NCBI RefSeq assembly: GCF_013407935.1
Contig: NZ_JACBZU010000001.1
Location: 186,001 to 250,000 of the forward strand
DNA from: Allomuricauda sp. ARW1Y1
GTDB taxonomy: Bacteria; Bacteroidota; Bacteroidia; Flavobacteriales; Flavobacteriaceae
Direction of reading: 5' to 3'
DNA: 64,000 nucleotides
A program made the position numbers and the translations under genes. Of this stretch, positions 47,982 to 57,782 are shown piece by piece (position 1 is the stretch's first letter; each line of letters begins with the position of its first letter). Below the pieces are notes generated by a model, which ran no database searches, had not been told where the DNA came from, and saw only the letters and a program-made list of their open reading frames with translations.

Positions 47982-49019
47982 ATGCGATTATTAATATGCC
48001 TACTTGTATTAATATCGACCTCACTTTACGGACAAAAGTCCAAGACATACATTATTAGGACCGTTGCTTTTTACAACTGTGAAAACTTGTTTGACACGGT
48101 AAACGACTCCCTTACCTTTGATGACGACCGAACGCCTGAGGGCCGTTATCACTGGACCCAGGAGCGATATCAACAAAAGTTGGACAATCTCTCCCATGTG
48201 ATTTCCCAAATTGGGGCTGACACCTCCAAAACTTCCCCGGACATTGTGGGGCTTTGTGAAGTGGAAAACCTGGATGTGCTTGAAGATTTGGTCCAGCATC
48301 CGAATTTGCAGGACAAGGATTATGGCATTATCCATTTTGATTCCCCCGATGAGCGGGGCATCGATGTGGCCTTACTTTACAAAAAAGCTTCCTTTATTCC
48401 TTCATCCTTCAAAAGCCATAGGCTTTTATTGTTTGATGATCTAGGGGAACGGAAATATACGAGAGACCAGTTGGTGGTAGGTGGCACCATGGATGGGGAA
48501 AAGTTCCATTTTGTGGTGAACCATTGGCCCTCCCGAAGAGGTGGGGCAGCCAGGAGCGAACCTTTTCGTGTACGGGCGGCTTTACTGAACAAACGTATTA
48601 TCGATTCCATACAAACGTTGGACCCAGATGCTAAAGTTATCGCCATGGGCGACTTAAACGACGACCCCATTGACAACAGTTTGAAAACCATTTTGAAAAC
48701 CAAAGGAAAGATAACGCAATTGGACAGTTTGGACCTGTACAATCCCATGGAGGCACTTTATAAAAAGGGCATTGGTTCCCTCGCCTATCAAGACAAATGG
48801 AATTTGTTCGATCAACTGTTTTTCACCTCGAATTTGGTGACAGAAGACCGTACTAATCTTTCTTTTTGGAAAGCGGGTATTTTTGCACCTGCCTTTGTAC
48901 GAACGGACCAAGGGCGTTTTAAGGGTTATCCACTACGCACCTACTCAGGTGGTAGCTATACGGCTGGGTATAGCGACCATTTTCCTGTGTACTTGTTTTT
49001 GTTGAAGGAGGCAGAGTAA
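47982..49019 (+). CDS. Secreted endonuclease/exonuclease/phosphatase family protein
   Basis: 345 residues with a signal peptide (MRLLICLLVLISTSLYGQ). The EEP fold is clear: VAFYNCENLFDT, GLCEVENLDVL (metal-binding Glu), FVVNHWPSRRGG, MGDLNDDP and the final GYSDHFPVYLF. Family members cut DNA or RNA or remove phosphate from small esters, and the secreted versions in Bacteroidota are candidates for scavenging nucleic acid phosphate outside the cell. It is divergent from the TonB receptor and DUF5689 lipoprotein genes, which supports a joint nutrient-scavenging role. It ends 2 bp before a REP-like hairpin. Confidence 0.9.
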   Translation: MRLLICLLVLISTSLYGQKSKTYIIRTVAFYNCENLFDTVNDSLTFDDDRTPEGRYHWTQERYQQKLDNLSHVISQIGADTSKTSPDIVGLCEVENLDVLEDLVQHPNLQDKDYGIIHFDSPDERGIDVALLYKKASFIPSSFKSHRLLLFDDLGERKYTRDQLVVGGTMDGEKFHFVVNHWPSRRGGAARSEPFRVRAALLNKRIIDSIQTLDPDAKVIAMGDLNDDPIDNSLKTILKTKGKITQLDSLDLYNPMEALYKKGIGSLAYQDKWNLFDQLFFTSNLVTEDRTNLSFWKAGIFAPAFVRTDQGRFKGYPLRTYSGGSYTAGYSDHFPVYLFLLKEAE

Positions 49020-49020
49020 G

Positions 49021-49040
49021 ATTCCCGCCTCCGCGGGAAT
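49021..49040. repeat. REP-like hairpin, copy 3
   Basis: ATTCCCGC, CTCC, GCGGGAAT: perfect 8-bp arms with a 4-nt loop, and GATTCCC...GGGAATGA flanks as in the two copies near atpC. It sits between two convergent stops (49019 and 49045). Confidence 0.75.
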
Positions 49041-49044
49041 GAAA

Positions 49045-49482
49045 TTAAGCGAACCACTGCGCCCATGGGATACGGCTCAAAATAAGCAGTAAACCTAGCC
49101 CGTAAAAAATGGAAATGGTCTTGAACTTACGCTGGCTTTCCATGAACTTTTTGTGCCTGGACCAACCGATGGTGATTAAGACCAAGGCAATGATGTTCGT
49201 AAATGGATGTTCCACGGCCAATAAGCGCGCTGGAGCGTTCAATCCGCTCATTCCTAAAGTTTGGATGGCCTTGAGTCCATTGCCGGAAACAAAATATAGA
49301 ATAAGCCCAATCAATAATTGAATATGGCTTAGAATTAAGGCGAACAAACTGATACGAAAGTCCTTTTGCAGGGTAAAATCCTTTTTGCCCAACCAGCCTG
49401 CTATCGCATTCACGACGGCCAATACTAAAACGGCCAGCACCACATAGGCCAAATAAGAGTGTAGGTTCTTGATAATTTCCAT
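49045..49482 (-). CDS. Four-helix membrane protein of unknown function
   Basis: 145 residues with four hydrophobic segments (about 10-30, 45-67, 93-110 and 122-140). Histidines lie in or near three of them (His8, His53, His91), a spacing that might bind haem as in small cytochrome b-like proteins, but this is not established. Similar Bacteroidota proteins are annotated only as membrane proteins or, wrongly, as 50S ribosomal protein L27. It lies alone between a REP-like hairpin and the terminator of the large receptor gene. Confidence 0.75.
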   Translation of the reverse strand: MEIIKNLHSYLAYVVLAVLVLAVVNAIAGWLGKKDFTLQKDFRISLFALILSHIQLLIGLILYFVSGNGLKAIQTLGMSGLNAPARLLAVEHPFTNIIALVLITIGWSRHKKFMESQRKFKTISIFYGLGLLLILSRIPWAQWFA

Positions 49483-49525
49483 TAGGTAGAATTTAAGTGG
49501 TTTAAAAATACGGAATTTTAGAGAT

Positions 49526-49557
49526 AAAAAAAGCCCTTCGCGATCGCGAAGGGCTTT
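49526..49557 (-). terminator. Terminator of the Oar-like receptor gene
   Basis: AAAGCCCTTCGCGATCGCGAAGGGCTTT is a perfect palindrome, followed on the minus strand by a run of seven T, 21 bp after the stop at 49579. Confidence 0.88.
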
Positions 49558-49578
49558 AATTCTATTTTTAGGATATCC

Positions 49579-52500
49579 TTAGTTAAAGATATATCGAATA
49601 CCCAATTGTGCTTGCCATCTGGATGACTGAATACCTCTATCATCGAATTCGATGAAGTCAGGGTTTCCATTTTCATCCATTACACCTTGGTTGATACTGA
49701 ATACAGGAGTGTCTCCTGTAGAAACAGTTGTCAATGGGCTAACCTCGCTTCTCACGAACTTCAATCGACCCCAATCTTTGTTCAAAAGGTTGGTGAAGTT
49801 GAAAACATCAGCAGAAAGCTGGAAGGTGTGCTTGGTGTTTCCAAACTTAATCTTGAAATCCTGAAGAACCTTCAAGTCAAGAATATGGCTCCATGGACCT
49901 CTTTCAGCGTTACGCTCAGCATAACCTCCTCTGTTTTCGTCCAAGTAATCGATGCTGCTTATGAAATTATCCAATTGCTCCCATTGAGCCGCTTGCTGCG
50001 CCTCGTCGCCAGAGAATTGAATTTCAGAAGCATCTCTTGGGATGTAAATCAAGGCATTGTCCCTTGAGTCATCGTTCAACAAATCACGTCCTTCGTTATA
50101 CGTAAAGCTGTATGGAGCGTTTTGTGATCCAGTGTACAACAAAGCAACCGTTGTGCTTACATTCTCGTTCCAATCCAATTGGTAAGAAACGTTGGCCAAA
50201 ATTCGGCTACCACCAGCAAAATCGGAACGGGTAACAGGCAAGTTGGAGTTTTTACCGTTTACCGTTAGTATGTTTCTCCATTGAGAACTGTTCTGTGAAG
50301 AAGTACCATCAAAGATTTTGTTGGACTCACTGAAAGAGTAGGATACCGAACCTGCAAAACCGTTATCGAAAGGCTTAGTCAAGGTAAAGGTAGCCGTTGT
50401 GGCATTTCCTCCACCTGTATTTGATGCTAAATAAATACCTTGGTATGTACCGTCAATTCGATTGCTACGGTTGTAAAACGGACGGTTATCAGCACCTTGG
50501 TAGAATCCTTCTGGTCCACCGATATTCAAGTTCTCATAATAGATGTCATTGATTACATCTGTGTACAAGAAGTCAGCAGAGGCAATCAAGCCCCACCAAG
50601 GAAGTTTCTGGTCGATGGCAAAGTTATACTTCATAACCTGAGGTAGCTGGAAATCAGCTGAAATCAAGTCAATGTTTCCACCAACACCACCTGAACCTGG
50701 AGCTGGGTCTTCAAATTGATTGTTAACGTCGGCTTCAAATGGTTGTCCAAACTCGAACATGAATCCACCGGTAACACCATTATTGTTGTAGCTACCACCT
50801 GGCCATACCAATGGCAATCTAGAAGTAAATACCCCAAGACCCCCACGAATTTGAGTGGTTCTATCTCCATTTACGTCCCAGTTGAAACCTAGACGAGGAG
50901 AGAATACGGCATTGCTAATTTGCTGTCCAACACGAGCACCTTGAAGGTCTTTTCCAGCAGCTTCCAATAATCCTACTGTACGAGTATTGAAGTCTTCATT
51001 TACAGGACCGTCTCTCCATACAGGAATATCGATACGAGCACCAAAGCTCACTCTAAAGTTATCGGTAACATCAACTTCATCCTGTACGTAAACTCCATAT
51101 TGCTCGGTTTCAAAATCAGCAGAACCTGCAGATTCATCACCAGTTATACCGTTACCGACCAAAGAATACCCATGCTGGTACACGTCAGCATTCTGACCTG
51201 TCAAGAACTGGTTCAATCCAGAAGAAAGTAGATTGCCCTCATCATCGAACTGATCTTCGAAGGTATAATCGCCATAGTTATAGGCAAAGAACAAGTTCTT
51301 TACCGTTGCAAATTCCGCGTTGGCCCCTAGTGTAATGGTGTGCCTTCCTGCGTAAATATTGAAGTTGTTGGTAATGGTCAAATAGTCAGTATTCAACAAG
51401 TTGGCAGTAGAAAATGGCTCAGAACCAAAGGAGATGAATCCGTCTCCATCTTGGATGTCAACTGTTGGGAAAGGCTGTCCAAAAGGATCCCTGTCATCAC
51501 GTACGGCAGTAAAGCCTACTACCAAGTTATTACTGAATTTATTGCTGAAACGAGAGTTCAACTCCAATGCAGTAGAGTTGGTTGTAGATTCAAAAAACTC
51601 TGAACCGTTTATGAAACCAATGTTTCTGTTACCGGAGTTTCTTGCTTCCAAGTTTTCCGCACCAACATAGCTGTGACGCAAAGAAAGGTTGTGGTTTTCA
51701 TTAATGTTCCAGTCCAATTTGGCCACCAATGTGTTACTTTCCAATGTACGGGTGTTGTTATCAAAAATACCAGGATTGTATCCGTAGGTATTTTGAAGGA
51801 ATGAACTCAACCCTGCTAGATCTGCCTCAGAAGCACGACCTGTGTAGTTGCTGAATGTAAAAGGTTGAGGAGTTTCAGTTTCACCTCTTTCGTAGTTCAC
51901 AAAGAAAAAGAGTTTGTCCTCAATAAGTGGACCACCCAAACGAACACCATAGGTGTTAGCAGAGAATTCCGCTAGTTTTTCTCTATCATCTCCTTCATTT
52001 ACCAATGCACCTGGCGTTTTTCCCGCCAAAGATTCATTTCTGGTGAAGTAGTATGCAGAACCTTCAAATTCGTTGGAACCTGAACGAGTTACTGCGTTGA
52101 TGGAACCTCCGGAGAAACCAGACTGTCTTACATCAAAAGGTGCGATGTTGATCTGGAATGTTTCAATCGCATCAACGGAAAGTGGGTTTACCCCTGTCTG
52201 TCCTCCGTTGGTACCGGAACCTGCCAAACCAAATACGTCATTGTTTACGGCACCATCAATATAAATGGCATTATAACGGTTGTTCTGACCAGCAAGTGAA
52301 ATGGAAAAACCATCATCACCTTCAGACAGCTGTGCTTGTGGTGTTAAACGCACAAAATCCGCCAATGAACGGGAAGCTGCAGGAGTGGTAGCCACTTGTC
52401 GCTGAGAAATGTTTGTTTCCGTACCTGTTTTGTTGGCTCCAAAAACCCCACTTGATACTCCAGTGAGTACCACTTCGTCCAATGCCGTAGCTGCTTCTGC

Positions 52501-52821
52501 CATTTCGACACTGATTCTTTCGGTAGAACCAAGGTTTAAGAAGACATTTTCCTTTACGATTTCATTAAAACCGACATAGGAAATAGTTATGGTATAAGGT
52601 CCACCGGTTCTCATACCTGAAATACGGTAGAAACCATCAAAATCGGTAGCAGCACCATAGACTGTCCCGGATGGCACGTGTTCTGCAACGATTGACGCAC
52701 CCGGCAAAGGCTCTCCAACGTTGTCTGTTACCTGACCTCCCAAAGAAGACGTGGTAACCCCTTGTGCAAATGCTGTTGCGGTAAAAAGAATGGCCGCAAT
52801 AGCCAAGTAGATTCTTTTCAT
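49579..52821 (-). CDS. Oar-like TonB-dependent receptor, 1080 residues
   Basis: A signal peptide (MKRIYLAIAAILFTATAFAQG) precedes a carboxypeptidase-regulatory-like domain (about 26-110, GQVTDNVGEPLPGASIVAEHVPSG) and a plug region (about 125-260) with NRYNAIYIDGAVNNDVFGL and INAVTRSGSNEFEGSAYYF, the Oar hallmark. A very long barrel ends WQAQLGIRYIFN. Oar-type proteins in Bacteroidota and Myxococcus are outer-membrane transporters often linked to peptide or protein uptake or export. The substrate here is unknown. It has a good promoter (52907-52933) with a leader of about 75 nt, and a strong terminator, so it is a single-gene transcript. Confidence 0.93.
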   Translation of the reverse strand: MKRIYLAIAAILFTATAFAQGVTTSSLGGQVTDNVGEPLPGASIVAEHVPSGTVYGAATDFDGFYRISGMRTGGPYTITISYVGFNEIVKENVFLNLGSTERISVEMAEAATALDEVVLTGVSSGVFGANKTGTETNISQRQVATTPAASRSLADFVRLTPQAQLSEGDDGFSISLAGQNNRYNAIYIDGAVNNDVFGLAGSGTNGGQTGVNPLSVDAIETFQINIAPFDVRQSGFSGGSINAVTRSGSNEFEGSAYYFTRNESLAGKTPGALVNEGDDREKLAEFSANTYGVRLGGPLIEDKLFFFVNYERGETETPQPFTFSNYTGRASEADLAGLSSFLQNTYGYNPGIFDNNTRTLESNTLVAKLDWNINENHNLSLRHSYVGAENLEARNSGNRNIGFINGSEFFESTTNSTALELNSRFSNKFSNNLVVGFTAVRDDRDPFGQPFPTVDIQDGDGFISFGSEPFSTANLLNTDYLTITNNFNIYAGRHTITLGANAEFATVKNLFFAYNYGDYTFEDQFDDEGNLLSSGLNQFLTGQNADVYQHGYSLVGNGITGDESAGSADFETEQYGVYVQDEVDVTDNFRVSFGARIDIPVWRDGPVNEDFNTRTVGLLEAAGKDLQGARVGQQISNAVFSPRLGFNWDVNGDRTTQIRGGLGVFTSRLPLVWPGGSYNNNGVTGGFMFEFGQPFEADVNNQFEDPAPGSGGVGGNIDLISADFQLPQVMKYNFAIDQKLPWWGLIASADFLYTDVINDIYYENLNIGGPEGFYQGADNRPFYNRSNRIDGTYQGIYLASNTGGGNATTATFTLTKPFDNGFAGSVSYSFSESNKIFDGTSSQNSSQWRNILTVNGKNSNLPVTRSDFAGGSRILANVSYQLDWNENVSTTVALLYTGSQNAPYSFTYNEGRDLLNDDSRDNALIYIPRDASEIQFSGDEAQQAAQWEQLDNFISSIDYLDENRGGYAERNAERGPWSHILDLKVLQDFKIKFGNTKHTFQLSADVFNFTNLLNKDWGRLKFVRSEVSPLTTVSTGDTPVFSINQGVMDENGNPDFIEFDDRGIQSSRWQAQLGIRYIFN

Positions 52822-52906
52822 TTAATTCAGTGTTTAAGTGTTTAATTAGCGCTGCAAATGTGATCCATTTTTGACACACTGCGATTAAGCCAAAGTTAAA
52901 ATCATG

Positions 52907-52933
52907 CAAATATACTTAACACTAAATTAACAA
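52907..52933 (-). promoter_or_regulatory. Promoter of the Oar-like receptor gene
   Basis: Minus-strand TTG (52933-52931), 16 bp, then TATATTTG (52914-52907), the same spacing as the SYLF-gene promoter. It lies 85 bp upstream of the start codon. Confidence 0.6.
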
Positions 52934-52993
52934 TTAGAGTTCTTTGACAGACAATTGTTTAGGTTTTTTCGAAGGATTTGAAAAGATGGCAAC

Positions 52994-54631
52994 CTACCCC
53001 TTAAAAAATTGCAAAAGGTGCATTGTGGAACTGTCGTGTTTGCCAATTTCTGAATTCTCAATGTCCGATAAAATGGTTTTGGCCAATTCCTTGCCTAATT
53101 CCACGCCCCATTGGTCGTAGCTAAAAATATTCCAGATTACCCCTTGAACGAATATTTTATGCTCGTAAAGGGCAATCAAAGCCCCTAGACTTTTCGGGGT
53201 CAATTTTTCGATTAGAATAGAGTTGGTGGGCTTGTTTCCTTCAAAAATTTTGAAGGGCAGCAATTTTTCCAGTTCCTCGCCCGATAATCCCGAGGATTCG
53301 AGCTCTCCCCTGACCTCATCGGCGGTTTTGCCGTTCATCAATGCCTCTGTTTGGGCAAAGTAGTTGGCCATCAACTTATTGTGGTGATTAACATCTCCGT
53401 GCAATGATTTCTTGTATCCAATAAAGTCTGTTGGAATCAATTTGGTCCCTTGGTGGATCAATTGGAAAAAAGCGTGCTGTGAATTGGTCCCTGGCTCGCC
53501 CCAGATGATGGTTCCTGTTTCGTGGCCCACCCGATTTCCATTTCTGTCCATGCTCTTTCCATTACTCTCCATGATTCCTTGCTGCAAGTATGCCGAAAAA
53601 CGGTGCAGGTATTGGGTGTATGGAATAATGGCCTCGGTTTCGGCGCCATGAAAATTGTTGTACCAAACACTGATCAATCCCAGTAGCACAGGTATATTCT
53701 GTTGGAAAGGCGCTTCTTTAAAATGTACATCCATTTCGTGGGCTCCATCCAAAAGGGCTTCAAAGTTTTCGTAACCCACAGATAAGGCAATTGAAAGTCC
53801 AACCGCGCTCCAGAGGGAGAATCTGCCTCCGACCCAGTCCCACATGGGAAACACATTGTCGTCGGCTATACCAAATTCCTTGATTTTCTCAAGGTTGGTA
53901 GATACGGCCACAAAATGATCGGCCACATCCTTTTCGGATGCATTTTTCAGGAACCATTTTTTAATGGTCAGTGCATTGCTCAGCGTTTCCTGGGTGGTAA
54001 ACGATTTGGATACTATGACAAATAATGTGGTTTCAGGATTGAGCTCTTTCAACACTTCGTGAACCAAATCGCCATCCACATTGCTTACAAAATGGGTCTT
54101 TAAGTCATTTTGATAATACTTCAAGGCTTCGGTGACCATAACGGGCCCCAAATCGGACCCACCTATACCAATGTTCACGATATCGGTGAATGCCTTTCCT
54201 GTGTGTCCTTTGCGTTCTCCAGAAATGACAGCGTTGGAAAAGGATTTTATTTTTTCCTTCACCTCAAAAACCTCATCTACGATGTTGACGCCATCCACCA
54301 TTACAGTATCACCCTTTTTGGCCCGCAGTGCTGTATGCAGTACTGCCCTGCCTTCGGTTTGGTTGATAAGTTCCCCGCCAAAATAGCTCCCTATGGCATC
54401 CTGCAACCCTACTTCGTTGGAAAGTTGCAGTAGCAATTCCAAAGTTTCTTCTGTAATTCTATTCTTTGAATAGTCCACCAAGAAATCGTTCCATTGGATC
54501 GAAAACTTTTGTCCCCGACCTTCTTCTTTTGAAAACAGTTCCCTTAAGTGTACGTTTTTTGTTTCTTGGTAATGTTGTTGTAGCTTTTTCCAGGCTTGGG
54601 TGGTAGTGGGGTCAATTGTGGGTAATGCCAT
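52994..54631 (-). CDS. pgi: Glucose-6-phosphate isomerase
   Basis: 545 residues. Family blocks are intact: [64 protein letters not shown] and the active-site [27 protein letters not shown] carries the catalytic Glu/His region and KELAKTIL lies near the C-terminus. It interconverts glucose-6-phosphate and fructose-6-phosphate in glycolysis and supplies fructose-6-phosphate to GlmS. Its ATG overlaps the stop of the M23 gene by one base, so it is the last gene of a four-gene operon. Confidence 0.97.
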   Translation of the reverse strand: MALPTIDPTTTQAWKKLQQHYQETKNVHLRELFSKEEGRGQKFSIQWNDFLVDYSKNRITEETLELLLQLSNEVGLQDAIGSYFGGELINQTEGRAVLHTALRAKKGDTVMVDGVNIVDEVFEVKEKIKSFSNAVISGERKGHTGKAFTDIVNIGIGGSDLGPVMVTEALKYYQNDLKTHFVSNVDGDLVHEVLKELNPETTLFVIVSKSFTTQETLSNALTIKKWFLKNASEKDVADHFVAVSTNLEKIKEFGIADDNVFPMWDWVGGRFSLWSAVGLSIALSVGYENFEALLDGAHEMDVHFKEAPFQQNIPVLLGLISVWYNNFHGAETEAIIPYTQYLHRFSAYLQQGIMESNGKSMDRNGNRVGHETGTIIWGEPGTNSQHAFFQLIHQGTKLIPTDFIGYKKSLHGDVNHHNKLMANYFAQTEALMNGKTADEVRGELESSGLSGEELEKLLPFKIFEGNKPTNSILIEKLTPKSLGALIALYEHKIFVQGVIWNIFSYDQWGVELGKELAKTILSDIENSEIGKHDSSTMHLLQFFKG

Positions 54632-55911
54632 TACTGGGTGTATGATATTAGGGTTTCTTCGGGTTCTGTTGGCGTCGGGTCAACAAATTCAATACAATCC
54701 AATTGCTCTTTTAAAGGGGCTATATGCGCCATATAATCGGTGCGCAATGAATCTGCAATGGGGTCGGCTTCGGGCAATTTTTCTTTTAAGGGATCCACTT
54801 GTCTTCCATTTTTCCAAAAACGGTAACACACATGGGGGCCTCCCGTATTTCCGGTCATCCCTACCCAACCGATTACATCGCCTTGCCGAACAAATTCTCC
54901 GCGTTTGACGTTCTGTGCCTTCATGTGAAGGTATTGGGTACTGTAAATGCTGTTGTGTTTTATTTTGACGTACTTGCCGTTACCACCTCGTCGTGTTGAT
55001 TCGGTTACCGTTCCATCTGCCGTGGCCACGATTGGCGTTCCTACGGGTGCGGCATAGTCTGTTCCTTTGTGTGGTCTTACCTTGTAGCCATAATAGGCGA
55101 TTCTTCTTTTTAAGTTGTAGCGAGAGGATAACCTATATCCAAATTTAATGGGTGCCCTTAGAAATGTGCTTCTTAGGTTATTGGCGTCTTGATCAAAATA
55201 GTCCAATATGTTATTTACCGTATCGGCCACGTAGGGAAAGGCATAAATTGTTCTTCCCTTGTGCTCAAAAAGAGCTGCTTTTATGGGGCCTCTACCTGCG
55301 TAAACGGTATCGTTAATGTAACGTTCATCAAAAACCACCTTAAACTTATCCCCTTTTTCCAGTCGGAAGAAGTCGATTGTCCAGGCATAAATTTCGGATA
55401 GCCCTATGGTTACGCTATAATCTACCCCCAAATTATCCATAGCTTCGGATAGGCTGCTGTTGATAACGCCTCCTACTTCGCGCTCCCTTAGGGTGACCTT
55501 TCGTTTGTTCTTGTAAGCAACAGCGCTATCGCGAAGGTCCACCACAGTGTAGTTTATTCGATCATTTTGATAGATAAAAACCTTGGCCACTTCGGAAGTA
55601 TCCTTGGATTTTAGAATGAGATAGGGTTTGCCCACCATGATTTTTCGAACGTCGAAAGTGTCCCTATAATTTTCGGAGATGGCCGCTATTTTGGGGTAGT
55701 CCACTTTATTTTTGAGCATGAGTTCACCAAAGCTATCGCCGTTACGCACTGTATCGCGCACTACATTGAACTCATCCAGATTGAAACCATAATGGAGTTC
55801 TGGAAGCTTTTCGATCACTTCCACTTTTGCCACTTCTTCAACCGGTTCCTTAGTTTGTTTACATGATGCCAACACCGTCAGCACCACCATTGCCCCAATA
55901 ATTTTCCGCAT
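54631..55911 (-). CDS. M23 family (LytM-like) peptidoglycan endopeptidase, lipoprotein
   Basis: 426 residues. A lipoprotein signal ends in [10 protein letters not shown]. An N-terminal LysM/OapA-like region (about 45-140) precedes the LytM domain (about 270-385). Zinc-site residues are His281 and Asp285 in [13 protein letters not shown]. The usual H-x-H reads PHVCYRF (His360, Cys362), so one ligand position is Cys. Glycine-rich turn motifs [31 protein letters not shown] and GMTGNTGG are intact. It should trim peptide crosslinks in the periplasm. pgi is coupled downstream (TAATG) and the TDO-family gene is 7 bp upstream. Confidence 0.92.
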   Translation of the reverse strand: MRKIIGAMVVLTVLASCKQTKEPVEEVAKVEVIEKLPELHYGFNLDEFNVVRDTVRNGDSFGELMLKNKVDYPKIAAISENYRDTFDVRKIMVGKPYLILKSKDTSEVAKVFIYQNDRINYTVVDLRDSAVAYKNKRKVTLREREVGGVINSSLSEAMDNLGVDYSVTIGLSEIYAWTIDFFRLEKGDKFKVVFDERYINDTVYAGRGPIKAALFEHKGRTIYAFPYVADTVNNILDYFDQDANNLRSTFLRAPIKFGYRLSSRYNLKRRIAYYGYKVRPHKGTDYAAPVGTPIVATADGTVTESTRRGGNGKYVKIKHNSIYSTQYLHMKAQNVKRGEFVRQGDVIGWVGMTGNTGGPHVCYRFWKNGRQVDPLKEKLPEADPIADSLRTDYMAHIAPLKEQLDCIEFVDPTPTEPEETLISYTQ

Positions 55912-55918
55912 TTTTCTT

Positions 55919-56893
55919 CTATTCCTTGTATTCTCTTTTTGCCGGGTTAAACACGTGGTCCACCCATTGTTTTCCCCAAGTATCCAACTCTTCTTTGGAA
56001 TGCAAAGTTGGGAAAAAAATTATTTTCTGGAAACTGGGCGGCAAATAGTCCTTCCAATTGGTGCCCCCGGTCGCCTCTACATCCTTACCTTCCCTTGCCA
56101 AATATCGATGGGCCGAACCCATGTGCATCAATGGCCAATTTACGTTGGCATTCAGATCTAATTGTTTTAACGCCGAAATCAGCTCTTCATTGCATAGGGA
56201 TGCATCCGGAAGCTGTAAATATTTATCGTATACGGTGCTGTCCTTCACCTGATTGGCTATTCGCAACAACCGTGAGGTGTACCGTACCTCAAATTGTTTC
56301 AAGGTCAAGGTCTTTTCGCCTGTTTCCAGGTCCGTGGCACCCTTTTTCCAATACACATGCTCAAAAAGCTCTTCGATACTGTTTTCCGATGAAAATGATT
56401 CCCGCTCGGAAGGATGTACCATATGCTGCAAGGGTGTGGCGTAGAATTCGATCATGCGATACTGAGCAGATTGAAAGCCACTCGCCGGAAGCAATGCCAT
56501 CCGATAACGAAGGAACTGCTCGCGCTCCATTCCCTTGATCATAATACTGAACGAAGAAATCAACGCCTTGAAATAGCTATTGATTCTTCGGACCTTTTCT
56601 ATGAAAAAAGCTACATCCTGGGATTTATCCTCGACAATCTGTTTTTCTTCGTGAAGGATGAGCTTAAAGTACAATTCGGTAATCTGATGGTACATGATGA
56701 AGATTTCTTCATCGGGGAAATGGGTTCGTGGCACCTGAAGGCTGAGCAGGGTATCCAAATGGATATAATCCCAGTAGGTTAGATATCTTTCGTACAACAG
56801 ACCATCCAGATAGGAACTCAGGTCCTGACCTGAATTTTTGTACTTCTCTTCTAACTTATTGATTTGGGAAGCGATTTTTGCATCCTTGTCCAT
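55919..56893 (-). CDS. kynA: Tryptophan 2,3-dioxygenase family haem protein
   Basis: 324 residues, all-helical. The distal region reads RTHFPDEEIFIMYHQITELYFKLILHE (core HQITELYFK), and the haem ligand is the His in WPLMHMGSAHRYL (257), followed by TGGTNWKDYL where classical enzymes have TGGSSG. That is the TDO fold, in a Bacteroidota branch that diverges from standard KynA. The expected reaction is oxidation of L-tryptophan to N-formylkynurenine. No other kynurenine-pathway gene is adjacent: it sits between DUF3108 and M23 genes with gaps of 11 and 7 bp. The symbol is by family and the substrate is not certain. Confidence 0.87.
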   Translation of the reverse strand: MDKDAKIASQINKLEEKYKNSGQDLSSYLDGLLYERYLTYWDYIHLDTLLSLQVPRTHFPDEEIFIMYHQITELYFKLILHEEKQIVEDKSQDVAFFIEKVRRINSYFKALISSFSIMIKGMEREQFLRYRMALLPASGFQSAQYRMIEFYATPLQHMVHPSERESFSSENSIEELFEHVYWKKGATDLETGEKTLTLKQFEVRYTSRLLRIANQVKDSTVYDKYLQLPDASLCNEELISALKQLDLNANVNWPLMHMGSAHRYLAREGKDVEATGGTNWKDYLPPSFQKIIFFPTLHSKEELDTWGKQWVDHVFNPAKREYKE

Positions 56894-56904
56894 GAAACAC
56901 CGAA

Positions 56905-57705
56905 CTAATCCATTATTATTTTAAACTGGTTCTTGAGTCCATTATAACCATCCAAATCGGCCTTTAAGGAACCAACGGCCAAATCGGCCTTTATTCTGAT
57001 GGGTAATTTATTCCAATCATTGGAAACCCAAAGCGTAAGACTCTCCTTTTCCTTAAAAACACGACCGGATTGAACCAGCGGCCTAAATTTAAGACATTCC
57101 ACCTTGCCAAACTTGGTACGGATGGTATCTTTTCCCAAATATTTTAATTGGAACTTAAAAACACCGTCGTCGTCAAAGAGCATATCCAAATTAATGGATT
57201 GGCCAACCTCAAATTCTTCTAGATTATAGTTGCTCCGTAAATAATAGGAAGCGGAAATCAAATCCTGAATTTGGTCGTGGATCTTAAAATCCTGCTGTGT
57301 ACCATTTTTATTGTCAATCAACAGCGCCTTGTCCTTTTCGTAATCAAATTCTATTTCGATGTCTTTGGTGTAACCGCCCTCATCGATTTTTCGAATGAAC
57401 TTGTACGGTTTGCCATTGTCCATTCCAAAATAGCTTTCGTAGGTATCGTCCACCTTAAAAAAAATGCTGGCGAAGCCGGTGGTCTTTCCCCTGCCCACCA
57501 CATGGTACACCGGAACCCCATTAAGCTGTTCGGTGGTAAGGTGCATGGTTGCGTAACTTGCATTTAGAATACCATAGTGTATCCTAAATTTCAACCACTC
57601 CCCTGGTTTAAAGGCTGGCTGCGAACTCTGCCCCATCACCGGAAGGGCCATTACAAGCAGGAGTAAGGCGATTATTGTCTTTTTCAAATGCAATTTCATG
57701 GTCAT
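56905..57705 (-). CDS. DUF3108 periplasmic protein
   Basis: 266 residues; the start may equally be the ATG at 57699. A signal peptide (MKLHLKKTIIALLLLVMALPVMGQ) is followed by a single DUF3108 beta-barrel-like domain: FKPGEWLKFRIHYGILNASYATMHL, YHVVGRGKTTGFASIFFKVDDTYESYF and KCGKVECLKF-like (here FGKVECLKFRPLVQSGRVF). It ends LDGYNGLKNQFKIIMD. DUF3108 proteins are periplasmic and of unknown role. It is the first gene of the operon DUF3108, TDO, M23, pgi (gaps 11, 7 and -1 bp). Confidence 0.87.
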   Translation of the reverse strand: MTMKLHLKKTIIALLLLVMALPVMGQSSQPAFKPGEWLKFRIHYGILNASYATMHLTTEQLNGVPVYHVVGRGKTTGFASIFFKVDDTYESYFGMDNGKPYKFIRKIDEGGYTKDIEIEFDYEKDKALLIDNKNGTQQDFKIHDQIQDLISASYYLRSNYNLEEFEVGQSINLDMLFDDDGVFKFQLKYLGKDTIRTKFGKVECLKFRPLVQSGRVFKEKESLTLWVSNDWNKLPIRIKADLAVGSLKADLDGYNGLKNQFKIIMD

Positions 57706-57782
57706 AAAATTAGTAAAATCACGTTAGGGGGCTACGCTGTTCACATATACTTAAACAAAACTTATTCCAAAATAGTATAAAC

